Positions 28,781 through 37,527 of a stretch of 64,000 bases of DNA are shown piece by piece. Location: the NCBI GenBank assembly GCA_030425385.1, contig JAUIAH010000019.1:62001-126000 (forward strand), given 5' to 3'. Positions within the stretch are counted from its first letter, which is position 1; the number at the start of each line of letters is the position of its first letter. Source of the stretch: Verrucomicrobiia bacterium. GTDB taxonomy: Bacteria > Verrucomicrobiota > Verrucomicrobiia > Verrucomicrobiales > DEV007. The notes under the pieces are model-generated. The model worked only from the letters and a program-made list of their open reading frames with translations. It made no database searches and had not been told where the DNA came from. The position numbers were made by a program, and so were the translations under genes.

Positions 28781-29671
28781 ATGCCGCAACTCGCCGCCTT
28801 TCCCAAAGCCTTCATGAATGCTCTCTGCAAGACGGGAGATATGAGCCTGATCGAATGGATCCGCCTCGCCTCGAAATTGCCCATTGATGGGTTGGAATGG
28901 TATGCGGGCTTTCTTGAAATGGCGGATCGTTCGCAATGGGAACCGCTGCGACGGGCCGTGGAGGAGAAGCATCTCGTCATTCCCATGGTGTGTTGTTCTC
29001 CCGACTTCACGCATCCAGACCCCGCCTTTCGTGAGGCGGAGATTGAGAAAGAGAAGGGATGGATCGATATGGCAGCGACTTTGGGAGCGGGCTACTGTCG
29101 GGTGCTGTCAGGGCAACGACGCCCCGAATTGTCTCGTGAGGAAGGGATTGGCTATGCGGCGGAGGCGATTCAAGCCTGCCTGCCCTATGCCAAAGCGCGC
29201 GGCGTGACCCTGATCCTCGAGAATCACTACAAGGATGATTTCTGGGATTACCCCGAGTTTGCCCAGATGATGGACGTCTTCTGCGATCTGGTGGAGGCCG
29301 TTCAAGATCCCCACTTCGGCGTGAATTATGACCCTAGTAATACGATCCTTGCAGGCGAGGACCCGCTAGAGTTGCTCAAACGGGTCTCCCATCGGGTGAA
29401 GACGATGCACGCAAGCGATCGCTATTTGATCGAGGGCACGATTGATGATCTTCGGCGAGAGGAGGTGGGCGTGGAAGGCTACGCCCAGCGCCTGCGTCAC
29501 GGCCAAATTGGCGAGGGGCTGAATGACTACGATGCGATCTTCTCCGAGCTCAAGCGGGTGGGATTTGATAGCTGGATCAGCATTGAGGATGGCGTGGATG
29601 GCATGGATCAATTGGCCCGCAGCGCGGAATTCCTGCAGGCAAAGATCGCCGCGCACTGGAGCGATGCCTGA
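28781..29671 (+). CDS. Sugar phosphate isomerase/epimerase (xylose isomerase-like TIM barrel)
   Basis: A 296-residue AP-endonuclease-2-type TIM barrel. The first block MSLIEWIRLASKLPIDGLEWY, the central ILENHYKDDFWDYPEF (metal-binding Glu), GVNYDPSNTILAGEDP and the C-terminal SWISIEDGVDG with its Glu are the usual metal and substrate positions. There is no signal peptide. Related enzymes isomerise keto-sugars, inosose or hydroxypyruvate; the substrate cannot be assigned. ECF sigma factor genes follow on the same strand after 66 bp; no functional link is shown. Confidence 0.82.
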   Translation: MPQLAAFPKAFMNALCKTGDMSLIEWIRLASKLPIDGLEWYAGFLEMADRSQWEPLRRAVEEKHLVIPMVCCSPDFTHPDPAFREAEIEKEKGWIDMAATLGAGYCRVLSGQRRPELSREEGIGYAAEAIQACLPYAKARGVTLILENHYKDDFWDYPEFAQMMDVFCDLVEAVQDPHFGVNYDPSNTILAGEDPLELLKRVSHRVKTMHASDRYLIEGTIDDLRREEVGVEGYAQRLRHGQIGEGLNDYDAIFSELKRVGFDSWISIEDGVDGMDQLARSAEFLQAKIAAHWSDA

Positions 29672-29737
29672 GGTGAGATTGTGGACTTCGACCGTGCTCC
29701 CTCCAGCGACTGTGCTATAGAGGAGGCGACTGTTTCC

Positions 29738-30397
29738 ATGAATAAATCGCACGCGGCCCCGTCAGACCCTGCAGTGGAGTCCCCCGAGGATGGTGGATCT
29801 GCTGCCAGTGAAGAGGCAGTGGGCCCGCCGGACACGGAACTCGTCACCCGATGCCAAGCGGGCGACACCGGCGCGTTCGATGAGCTGGTCACGCGATACC
29901 GAGGCAAAGTTTACGCGATGATATACAACATGGTCAAAAGTGAAGCCGATGCCTGGGACCTCTCTCAAGAGGCCTTCATCAAGGCGTGGAAGGCCCTGCC
30001 CAAATTCGAGGCGCGGTCGAGCTTCTACACGTGGCTCTACCGCATCGCTCACAACGTGACCTACGACTGGATGCGAAAACGCAAGGTCCAGGCGGAAGGC
30101 GAGTTTGACGAGTCGGTGCAACATGCCGCCGACCCGAAAGCCAAGACCGTGCCCTTCAAAGAGGCTCGCCCGGATCACAAACTTGAGCACCAGGAACTGC
30201 GCGGTCGGATCGAGGATGCCATCGAGAAGCTGTCCCCCGAACACCGTACGGTGATCTTGCTGAAAGAAGTGGATGGTCGCCAGTATAATGAAATTGCGGA
30301 AATTGTGGGCATTTCGATTGGCACCGTCATGTCGCGCTTGTTCTACGCCCGTAAGAAACTACAATCCCTCTTGAAAGACGTCTATGAAGCCCAGTGA
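29738..30397 (+). CDS. RNA polymerase ECF sigma factor (RpoE-like)
   Basis: About 219 residues from ATG 29738, preceded by AGGAGG 11 bp upstream. The N-terminal 45 residues are an acidic/Ser leader. Region 2 contains FDELVTRYRGKVYAMIYN, DAWDLSQEAFIKAWKALP (2.2/2.4) and SFYTWLYRIAHNVTYDWMRKR. Region 4 contains KLSPEHRTVILLKEVDGRQYNEIAEIVGISIGTVMSRLFYARKKL. It is a complete group-4 sigma factor. The next gene overlaps its end by 14 bp and encodes a membrane protein with anti-sigma features, giving a standard sigma/anti-sigma pair. Confidence 0.93.
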   Translation: MNKSHAAPSDPAVESPEDGGSAASEEAVGPPDTELVTRCQAGDTGAFDELVTRYRGKVYAMIYNMVKSEADAWDLSQEAFIKAWKALPKFEARSSFYTWLYRIAHNVTYDWMRKRKVQAEGEFDESVQHAADPKAKTVPFKEARPDHKLEHQELRGRIEDAIEKLSPEHRTVILLKEVDGRQYNEIAEIVGISIGTVMSRLFYARKKLQSLLKDVYEAQ

Positions 30398-31022
30398 AGA
30401 ACAGTGGAATCGTTGGATCGATGGCGATCTTCCCCCCGAAGAGGTGGAGGCGATGGAAGCGGCTGCCCGGGAAATGCCCGAGTTGGCCGAGGACCAGGCT
30501 TTCTTCAGCCGCCTCTCAGATGATCTGAAGCAAACATTTCCAGCCGAACGGACGCCGCCTTTCGCAGACTTCTTCAATAGCCATTTGCAGAAGCAGATCC
30601 GTGATTTGGAAGAAGCGCCCGCGCCAGTGGAACGGCGTTCCTGGTGGCCGGATTGGATGCGCCTTTCATGGGTTGTCCCTCTGGCTGCAGCCGCGGTGCT
30701 GGTGTTTGCCCTTACCCAGATTGGGGTGATTGGCGGTCACGGCGTTTCCGGAAGCCAGATCGTGTATGCCTACACCCCGGACGAATCGATCGAGGCGCAG
30801 GTGGATTTCAATGAGGATGCCAATGCGACCGTCATGCGCTTGCAAGGTCTGGATCCCCTTCCGACGGGATTTGATCTCCTCCTCGCGGATGGGTCGCGTC
30901 CTGAAGTGAATCGCCCCATCGTGGTGGAGGCCGATCTTCCTGATGATGACTTTGACGACGGAGCTGCCTTCGTCTTTGTCGGCCCGCAAACTCAATTCAC
31001 CTCCCACCGGGCAACCTACTAA
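30384..31022 (+). CDS. Probable anti-sigma factor, single-pass membrane protein
   Basis: A 212-residue protein overlapping the sigma gene by 14 bp. The cytoplasmic part (EEQWNRWIDGDLPPEEVEAM, about residues 5-25) resembles the helical start of anti-sigma domains but lacks the HxxxCxxC zinc motif. One transmembrane helix (WVVPLAAAAVLVFALTQIGVIG, about 95-116) is followed by an extracytoplasmic domain of about 90 residues ending in Asp-rich DLPDDDFDDG. Assignment rests on gene position and topology. It would hold the preceding sigma factor at the membrane until an envelope signal arrives. Confidence 0.75.
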   Translation: MKPSEEQWNRWIDGDLPPEEVEAMEAAAREMPELAEDQAFFSRLSDDLKQTFPAERTPPFADFFNSHLQKQIRDLEEAPAPVERRSWWPDWMRLSWVVPLAAAAVLVFALTQIGVIGGHGVSGSQIVYAYTPDESIEAQVDFNEDANATVMRLQGLDPLPTGFDLLLADGSRPEVNRPIVVEADLPDDDFDDGAAFVFVGPQTQFTSHRATY

Positions 31023-31032
31023 GCAACCGACC

Positions 31033-31542
31033 ATGGGTGCCGTGCGATTCATAGGCGTTCTCCTAGGAACGCTCTTCTTCACCTCCGCGCTTGCCGAGGA
31101 GGCGCCAAAGGAGACAGAAGGCTCCAAACGTCTGTGGGGCGCGTTGATCTTTGCAAGTAAGGAAGCCGGGGACAAGCGTCCCGGCTTCGCTGACGCGGAT
31201 GCAGAACTGGCAGCCACGTTAGGAAAAGTCTTCGCAGAATTCCACCATTTCCAGGTGTTAGGGGAAGACGATGAAGCCCTCTTCAAGACCACCCACTCGT
31301 GGGTCGCCCCCTCCAAACAGTTGTGTGTGAAGTTCGACTCCAAAGGCCGGACGAAAGATGGCGGCATCAAGTTAGACCTCCAGTTGTGGAATCAAGGCAA
31401 GGCTATCGTGAAGACGGATGCCGTCTTTAAGAAAGACAGCCCCGTCTTCATTGAAGGCCCCGAGTGGGCCAAGGGCCGATTGCTCTACATCCTTAAGCTC
31501 AAGGACGGCCAGCGCGCCACGCCGGCCTCAGATCAGGGCTAG
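31033..31542 (+). CDS. Small secreted protein of unknown function
   Basis: About 169 residues from ATG 31033, 10 bp after the anti-sigma gene. A signal peptide (VRFIGVLLGTLFFTSALA) precedes a mature part with SKRLWGALIFASKEAG, a central LGKVFAEFHHFQVLGEDDEALFKTT and a beta-rich end. It may be part of the sigma/anti-sigma transcript. No family recognised. The last 15 bp overlap the convergent membrane-protein gene. Confidence 0.65.
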   Translation: MGAVRFIGVLLGTLFFTSALAEEAPKETEGSKRLWGALIFASKEAGDKRPGFADADAELAATLGKVFAEFHHFQVLGEDDEALFKTTHSWVAPSKQLCVKFDSKGRTKDGGIKLDLQLWNQGKAIVKTDAVFKKDSPVFIEGPEWAKGRLLYILKLKDGQRATPASDQG

Positions 31543-32379
31543 CGCGGCTGGGATTGCGAGAATGGCCCAACTTGCCAAGTGCAGCGTATCCGATTTGAAT
31601 TGGTGCCGGAACACGTAGAGCAACAGCGCTAACACCGTCACCAACGCCATGGTTAGGTAGTAACCCATGAGGGCATTGCCAATCTGTTTCGATTCCATCC
31701 GTGCGAGCCAAAGGACGGTGACGAGCACCAGCCCCAGCCAAACCCCCAATCGCTGATCAATCGCCATCCACTCGTCGCGATGCGCTTCCTCTCCGGGGAG
31801 GTCCACGTGTTCGCGACACGAGACATTGAGAAAGATCAAACTGATCAACAGCGTCTGCGCAATCAGTAGCTGTAAGGCAGCAGGCGGCACCGAGGCGCTT
31901 CCATACGTGGGCAATAACACGCCTGCGGAGAAGATGGCTCCCCGGACAATCTCCCGGGGTAAGGCCGCTCGGGGTCCCATTTCCATCCGTGAGAAGAAGA
32001 GATAGAACAGCACGGGGACGATCAGGAAGATGCCCAATTCCAGAATGCTCTGGGGGAGAAACCACAAGAGCAAACGCCCGAGGACCAGACCAAGGATGCC
32101 GAGAAGAAGAAGGACGCCCGTCTGGTACCGGCGCATGAACCAATGACGCCAACTCATCATCTGTCCCCGCCGTGATTCGAAAAGCCGATCCGCAAGACCC
32201 ACCATCCAAACCGTGAAGAACAGCACCTGATGCGTCACCGGCTGCAACTGCACATTCGTCACCCGAGCAAACAACGCCTGCCACCCCCACGCCGCAGTCG
32301 GCGCCAAAGTACACAGAGCCGTCGGCCAGAGCCACCAGGGCATTTGACTGAGGTGCCTCTCCCTCACCGCTGTGGACAT
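31528..32379 (-). CDS. Polytopic membrane protein of unknown function
   Basis: A 283-residue protein with roughly seven hydrophobic segments, among them LFFTVWMVGLADRLFESRR, VLLLLGILGLVLGRLLLWFLP, LGIFLIVPVLFYLFFS, LQLLIAQTLLISLIFLNVS and MALVTVLALLLYVFR. The organisation and the DRLFE segment hint at UbiA-like prenyltransferase relatives, but the NDxxD metal motifs are not visible, so I do not assign it. It overlaps the convergent secreted-protein gene by 15 bp and starts 93 bp from the divergent gph gene. Confidence 0.65.
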   Translation of the reverse strand: MSTAVRERHLSQMPWWLWPTALCTLAPTAAWGWQALFARVTNVQLQPVTHQVLFFTVWMVGLADRLFESRRGQMMSWRHWFMRRYQTGVLLLLGILGLVLGRLLLWFLPQSILELGIFLIVPVLFYLFFSRMEMGPRAALPREIVRGAIFSAGVLLPTYGSASVPPAALQLLIAQTLLISLIFLNVSCREHVDLPGEEAHRDEWMAIDQRLGVWLGLVLVTVLWLARMESKQIGNALMGYYLTMALVTVLALLLYVFRHQFKSDTLHLASWAILAIPAALALI

Positions 32380-32472
32380 ATGGAAGGGGCTTTAACGTCA
32401 AACTCCGACCATGACAAATGCCAATCTCCCCTCTTGGCTTGCGCTCCCCTATTCCTCGCCTCCAGTGGCCCC

Positions 32473-33144
32473 ATGTCCTCCCCACCGGCCCAAGCCGTTC
32501 TCTTCGATCTCGACGGCACTCTGCTCGATTCGCTCGGCGATCTCGCCGACGCCATGAACACCGTGCTTTCCAAGGAAGGGCTGCCCACGCACGACCTCGA
32601 TGCCTTCCGCTACCACATCGGCGATGGCATCCGCGCCCTCGTCGAACGCTCCCTACCTGCTCATCTCCACGATGACGCCTCCCTCGATCGCTTCTTGGAA
32701 CTCTACCGCGCCAGCTACGCCGAACGGTGGCACCTCTCCCAACCCTTCCCCGGTGTTCCCGAACTCCTCGATGCCCTGTCCAGCCGCGGCATCGCCATAA
32801 GCGTCGTTTCCAACAAGCCCGACCCCTTCACCCAACAATGCGTCCGCCAACTCTTTCCTCATTGGCAATGGAACGGCATCCTCGGGCAAACGGACGCCAT
32901 TCCCGCCAAGCCCGATCCCACTGGAGCCGTGCGCATGGCGGAAACCATCGGCCTCCCTGTCGACGCGTGCTGGTTCGTCGGCGATAGCGATGTCGACATG
33001 CAAACCGGCGTCCGCGCAGGCATGCACCCCGTCGGTGTCACTTGGGGATTCCGACCCGCTGAAGAACTGCGCGCCGCCGGAGCCAAGCATCTCATTGAGG
33101 AGCCCAAGGATCTCCTGACACTCCTCGACACCGCCGCGTCGTGA
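32473..33144 (+). CDS. gph: HAD-family phosphoglycolate phosphatase-like hydrolase
   Basis: About 223 residues from ATG 32473. HAD motif I is FDLDGTLLDSLGDL, motif II Ser/Thr lies in ISVVSNKPDPF, motif III Lys in PAKPDPTGAVRM, and motif IV in FVGDSDVDMQTGVRAG. The helical cap lies between motifs I and II. The closest family is phosphoglycolate phosphatase, which removes phosphate from 2-phosphoglycolate formed by DNA repair or oxygenation; related HADs cannot be excluded. Its stop TGA overlaps the GTG start of tsaD (GTGA). Confidence 0.85.
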   Translation: MSSPPAQAVLFDLDGTLLDSLGDLADAMNTVLSKEGLPTHDLDAFRYHIGDGIRALVERSLPAHLHDDASLDRFLELYRASYAERWHLSQPFPGVPELLDALSSRGIAISVVSNKPDPFTQQCVRQLFPHWQWNGILGQTDAIPAKPDPTGAVRMAETIGLPVDACWFVGDSDVDMQTGVRAGMHPVGVTWGFRPAEELRAAGAKHLIEEPKDLLTLLDTAAS

Positions 33145-34151
33145 AGACGCTCGCCATCGAGACCAGTTGCGACGAAACCGCCGTCGCCATCCTCGAAGAT
33201 GATCGCGTCCTCGCCAGCGAGATCGCCTCCCAGATCGATCTCCACCGCGCCTACGGAGGCGTCGTCCCCGAGGTCGCCTCACGCAATCATCTCGTCAAGA
33301 TGCGGCCCGTCCTCCTCAAAGCCCTCGCCGCTGCCAACACGGACCTCACAGAAATCGACACGTTTGCAGCGACAGCCGGCCCCGGGCTCGCAGGAGCCCT
33401 ACTCATCGGCAACACCACCGCCAAAGCCCTCGCCCTCGCCCATCACAAACCCTTCATCGCTGTCAACCACCTCGAAGGGCACCTGCTCTCACCCTTCATG
33501 GGCCACCCAGACGGCATCCGTCCCTGCGTGGCTCTCGTCGTCAGCGGCGGCCACACCTTGCTCATCCATCTCCGCGCCTTCGGAGACTATCACTTATGCG
33601 GCAAGACGCGTGACGACGCCGCTGGCGAAGCCTTTGACAAAGTCGCCAAGATGCTAGGGCTCCCCTATCCCGGCGGCCCTGAAATCGATCGCCTCGCCAA
33701 GGAAGGCAACCCAGATGCTTACGACTTCCCACGCAGCATGCTCAAGCGTCCCGACCACGACTTCAGCTTCAGTGGGCTCAAGACCGCCGTTCTCTACACC
33801 ATTGATGGGCTCGACATTGCCCTAGCAGAAGCACGCGCAGATCTCTGCGCATCCTTTCAAGAAGCCGTCATCGACGTCCTCACACGCAAGACCATCCGCC
33901 TGGCGCAATCCCTTGGTGAACGCTGCCTCGCCATCAGCGGCGGCGTGAGCTGTAACAACCGTCTCCGCCAAGCCTTCGTGGATCGCGCCGCCGCGGCCTC
34001 GCCTCCTCTCGAAGTCCTCATCGCTCCCCCCGCTCTCACCACGGACAACGCCGCCATGATCGCCTACGTCGCCTGGCAGAAAGCCCAACGCGGGCAACAT
34101 TCACCCCTCGAATCCGATGTCGACCCCAACCTCCGACTCGCCACAGGGTGA
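33141..34151 (+). CDS. tsaD: tRNA N6-threonylcarbamoyladenosine transferase
   Basis: A 336-residue ASKHA-fold enzyme that attaches the threonylcarbamoyl group to A37 of tRNAs reading ANN codons. The GTG start at 33141 overlaps gph by 4 bp. N-terminal AIETSCDETAVAILED, the metal-binding HLEGH (His109-like pair), VSGGHTLL, LPYPGGPEIDRLAKEG, DFSFSGLKTAVL, and C-terminal ISGGVSCNNRLR and TDNAAMIA are all classical TsaD motifs. Length is normal. This is a conserved housekeeping function. Confidence 0.96.
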   Translation: MKTLAIETSCDETAVAILEDDRVLASEIASQIDLHRAYGGVVPEVASRNHLVKMRPVLLKALAAANTDLTEIDTFAATAGPGLAGALLIGNTTAKALALAHHKPFIAVNHLEGHLLSPFMGHPDGIRPCVALVVSGGHTLLIHLRAFGDYHLCGKTRDDAAGEAFDKVAKMLGLPYPGGPEIDRLAKEGNPDAYDFPRSMLKRPDHDFSFSGLKTAVLYTIDGLDIALAEARADLCASFQEAVIDVLTRKTIRLAQSLGERCLAISGGVSCNNRLRQAFVDRAAAASPPLEVLIAPPALTTDNAAMIAYVAWQKAQRGQHSPLESDVDPNLRLATG

Positions 34152-34209
34152 GCATGGTTGTTCCGATCCCAATAGAGACGAACATCGCCACGCTTAGACC
34201 TAGGCTACC

Positions 34210-36258
34210 CTATCCGTTTGCCCGGAGGTCGAGGCAGACGAGCTTCCTGGGCCCCTTGACGTAGACGTAGCCATTGGCGATAGCGGGGTAATTGCGGGTG
34301 GCGCGCCGGGTGATTTGCGCTCTGTGTTTGATGGTGCACTTGTCAGGATTGGCAGCGACGAGCATGATCTCGCCCTGATCGCTCATGATGAGTAGATCGT
34401 CTCCCATTCGGATCAACGTTCCGGCACCACCGTGGTCTTCTTCCCAGACGACTTCGCGAGTGGCGAGCTTGACGCAGCGCAGCGTGGGGCCTTTGAGGGC
34501 GTGGCCATGGTAGCCGTAGAGATATCCGTTGTGGCAGATGGGCGTGGCGTAGTGTGAGGAAATCAGGTTCTCCAAATTCCAAACGAGCGAGGGCGTTCCG
34601 TTCGTGATGCGCACGCGGTTTAAACCGATGCCATACCAACCACTGAGGAGGATTTCATCACCGTAGACGACCGGATTGGCGGCGAGTGGATTGCCAGAGC
34701 TTTGGCCGGGCGTGGGAAATGCCCAGAGTTCTTCTCCACTCGCGGGATTGAAACAACGGATGTGCGTGCGTGTCGTGACGAGCGCCCTAACATCTCCATC
34801 AAGATGGGCGAGCATGGGCGAGACGCCACAGGCCTCGTCCCTGGATGCTGTCCACTGCGGCTTCCCATCTTTCAACGCAAACGCAACAACTCCAGAGCGG
34901 TTATTTCCGTCGCCGACGTTGTAGATCACCTTGTCCTCGACGACGAGCGGGCTGGTGAGAAAGCCGTGCCAAGTCGCACGTGTTTCGAAGGTCTCGAAGA
35001 GTTGGTATTTCCAGAGTTCTGTTCCATCGGCCATGGACAGGCAGCCGAGCACGCCGTCCGGCAAGGAGAAGACGACGCGGTCACCGGCGATGGTGGGCGT
35101 GCCGCGGCTGCCGTGATCGTAACCCGTCTTGTCCCTGAAGTCGGTCGGATAAGGCTTGCTCCACAAGGGGTTGCCGGTGGTGGCGTCGAGGCAATCGATG
35201 ACAAAGTTTCGCCCGTCGCGGTGAATGACGAGCACCTTGCCATCGGCGACGACAGGACTGGCATGCCCGGCACCCACGTCATGCTTCCAGGCGACGCGTG
35301 GTCCGTCATCCGGCCACTCCGTTGCGATTGGAGGCCCGGAGTAACCAGCATTCCCGTTGGGGCCGAGAAACTGCGCCCAACTCTTGCCGTCGTGAGGCTC
35401 GGCCAGATGCCGGGGCGGTTGCACGCGAATCGCCTCTGACCATTCGCCGTCATGATAAGCACGCGCCACGAGCGAGGTGGGTTTGGCAGGATCCCACACG
35501 ACCGTTCCGCCTGTAACCTTCCGCGCGCGAAGCTTGGCAGCAAAGAGGAAATCGGAACTGGTGAGGCCGTCATTCAGCGCCTGCACGGCGAGCACGTTTC
35601 TGCCTTTGGCAAAACCCTTCGCACCCTCGCTCAAGCGCATTGCGCGAAACTCGACGGCACCACTATCATTGACCTTGTCCTCGGCTTCAGTACGCCAACT
35701 CAGGGATTCCGGCGCATTCATCGAAGCCATGCGCTGCCCATTGAGAAAGGCAACAAAGCCGTCGTCACACTGCACATCAAGATACCATTCATTGGCGTCG
35801 GGTATTTGTTCTAGATCGAATTCCCATCGCAGGCGAATGCTCCCGCGCTTGCCCCGCATGGCGGCCTTCACATCATGTTTGATGAGAGGAATGTAAGTGT
35901 CCTCGTCGTCATAGCCAATCGGTGGCGTTGCCTGCGTCCACGCGCTGTCATCGAAACTGGATTGGTGCCACGTCTCGTCGTCCGCACCGCTCTCCGGCAC
36001 CTGTGCGCGGCAGGAAGCGCTTTCCGCGAGCAGCGTCGTTGAATGAATCGTGGGGGACTCGGCGATCTTCACCTTTGCCGATGGCTGCCCCGATTCCGCA
36101 CGGGGATCGGAACCATCCGAAGTGAAGTAGATCGTGCCCTCATTGGCACTCAGGAACCGTTTGTCATTCTGCCCGAGGATAAATATTGGCGGCTCCACGC
36201 TAGGACATGTCGAAGCAAGCGTTAGGCTAATGAGATTCAAACAAATGAGGCGTTTCAT
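34210..36258 (-). CDS. Exported PQQ-like beta-propeller protein with N-terminal carbohydrate-type domain
   Basis: A 682-residue protein with a probable signal peptide (RLICLNLISLTLASTCPS, a Cys that could be lipidated). The N-terminal part has a chitobiase/CHB-type segment (GTIYFTSDGSDPR) and a galactose-binding-like region (WHQSSFDDSAWTQATPPIGY, WYLDVQCDDGFVAFLNGQRM). From about residue 270 it is a PQQ/WD-like propeller with repeats such as VIDCLDATTGNPLWS, GCLSMADGTELWKYQL and RCFNPASGEELWAF. Such propellers act as scaffolds or non-PQQ sugar-binding proteins in this phylum. Catalytic residues for a quinoprotein dehydrogenase were not identified. Confidence 0.82.
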   Translation of the reverse strand: MKRLICLNLISLTLASTCPSVEPPIFILGQNDKRFLSANEGTIYFTSDGSDPRAESGQPSAKVKIAESPTIHSTTLLAESASCRAQVPESGADDETWHQSSFDDSAWTQATPPIGYDDEDTYIPLIKHDVKAAMRGKRGSIRLRWEFDLEQIPDANEWYLDVQCDDGFVAFLNGQRMASMNAPESLSWRTEAEDKVNDSGAVEFRAMRLSEGAKGFAKGRNVLAVQALNDGLTSSDFLFAAKLRARKVTGGTVVWDPAKPTSLVARAYHDGEWSEAIRVQPPRHLAEPHDGKSWAQFLGPNGNAGYSGPPIATEWPDDGPRVAWKHDVGAGHASPVVADGKVLVIHRDGRNFVIDCLDATTGNPLWSKPYPTDFRDKTGYDHGSRGTPTIAGDRVVFSLPDGVLGCLSMADGTELWKYQLFETFETRATWHGFLTSPLVVEDKVIYNVGDGNNRSGVVAFALKDGKPQWTASRDEACGVSPMLAHLDGDVRALVTTRTHIRCFNPASGEELWAFPTPGQSSGNPLAANPVVYGDEILLSGWYGIGLNRVRITNGTPSLVWNLENLISSHYATPICHNGYLYGYHGHALKGPTLRCVKLATREVVWEEDHGGAGTLIRMGDDLLIMSDQGEIMLVAANPDKCTIKHRAQITRRATRNYPAIANGYVYVKGPRKLVCLDLRANG

Positions 36259-36273
36259 GATTCCAGTGCGATG

Positions 36274-37527
36274 TTAGCGAGTTTCGTGCGTTGGTGAGGC
36301 ATTGATGCTTTGCGCGTCGAGCCAGGTTTGGGCTTGCTCCGGTTCGCGCCGAAGCCACTCACCCGCCATTCCTGAAACGGCATGACGGCGAATGTTCTCG
36401 TCAGTGATGGTTTGTGCCCAGGTGACCGAGGCCTTCGGATCGATTCGGTTGATGGACTGGGCGAAAGCAAAGACGGCCTCGTCCCGGGTCAGAGATGGTT
36501 CCATGGTGCCGAGCCATTCGGCTGCGGCATTGTAGTCACGGGCTGCCCAGCGAATGATCGTTTGAGGAATGGCCAGCTTGCGGATCTCCGGCGATGCCGC
36601 AGTTCGCATCCAATCGAGGTAGGCCACGGGATCGGAACCTGCGCCTAACACGTCACTTTCGTGAAAGAAGCCATCGAGTATCTCCGTGGTCAGTCCAACA
36701 GCCTCGGCATGAACGCGGGCAGTCGCGACTCCTTGTTTGGCCACAAGGGAACGCAGAACGAGTTTGGCGACGCGGGCACGAGCTGGTGCGTTGTCGAGAT
36801 CGGCAGCGGCCTCAAGCAGGGATGACGCAAGATCCACCGCTACAGGGAATACGGCAGTGCCCGTCTGATCTCGGAACGGAAGTTCGTCTCCTATCTCTAA
36901 CAATTGCGCGAACCCAGCAGGGAAATCATCGCGTGCAATCTCCAGGGCATGCCTTGCTTTGAACCACTGCTGCTCCGAACGCGGCACTTCCATCGGCTCC
37001 AGCATGGCGAGCGCTTGCTCGGGATCCTGTTTCAGCCAAGCGACGACAAGGCTGGCCCGCAATTCGCTATCGTTGGCTACCTCCGGGAAGCGTTGATAGA
37101 CGGCTTCGGCATTCCGCTCCATGGCGAACAACACCAGAATCATCTTGGCAAATGCCTGTGCCGTGGGTGGTGCTTCTGATCCGTGTGCGAAGGAAATGGG
37201 CGCCTCGATTTCGCCGGCAAGCGTCAGAGCTTGATTCAGTGTTAGGCCTGCAAACGCTTCGAACAACTTCGGATGGCGCATCACCCAGTCCAAGGGAGAT
37301 CGCAGCGATTCCGGCGATAATTCGGAAAGAGGGGCCAGCAATTCCCGAACTTGAGGCAAGCTCTCAGCGCGTGCTGTCGACTGGAGCGTGATCGGTGAGG
37401 GTTCAGATATTTGAACCCGATATTCTGCAATTTCGCCTCGTAGATCCGTGATTCGAGCGGATTGCCTAACGAACACACCTCCGCAGGCGAGAAGGCAAAG
37501 AAGACCTGCAAGAATCGCTGATTTCAT
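36274..37527 (-). CDS. Membrane-anchored helical-repeat protein, partner of the sigma fusion
   Basis: About 417 residues from ATG 37527, whose start overlaps the stop of the sigma fusion gene (ATGA). One N-terminal hydrophobic segment (AILAGLLCLLACGGVFV) acts as signal or anchor. The rest is alpha-helical with degenerate units built around W, DP and A, for example VAWLKQDPEQALAMLEPM, IRWAARDYNAAAEWL and GEWLRREPEQAQTWLDAQ. The same unit style is seen at the C-terminus of the sigma fusion (ARDWLADDRDEAVRHL) and in the frameshifted gene at 39.6 kb. It is not a recognised enzyme; a protein-protein scaffold or sensing role is inference. Confidence 0.72.
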   Translation of the reverse strand: MKSAILAGLLCLLACGGVFVRQSARITDLRGEIAEYRVQISEPSPITLQSTARAESLPQVRELLAPLSELSPESLRSPLDWVMRHPKLFEAFAGLTLNQALTLAGEIEAPISFAHGSEAPPTAQAFAKMILVLFAMERNAEAVYQRFPEVANDSELRASLVVAWLKQDPEQALAMLEPMEVPRSEQQWFKARHALEIARDDFPAGFAQLLEIGDELPFRDQTGTAVFPVAVDLASSLLEAAADLDNAPARARVAKLVLRSLVAKQGVATARVHAEAVGLTTEILDGFFHESDVLGAGSDPVAYLDWMRTAASPEIRKLAIPQTIIRWAARDYNAAAEWLGTMEPSLTRDEAVFAFAQSINRIDPKASVTWAQTITDENIRRHAVSGMAGEWLRREPEQAQTWLDAQSINASPTHETR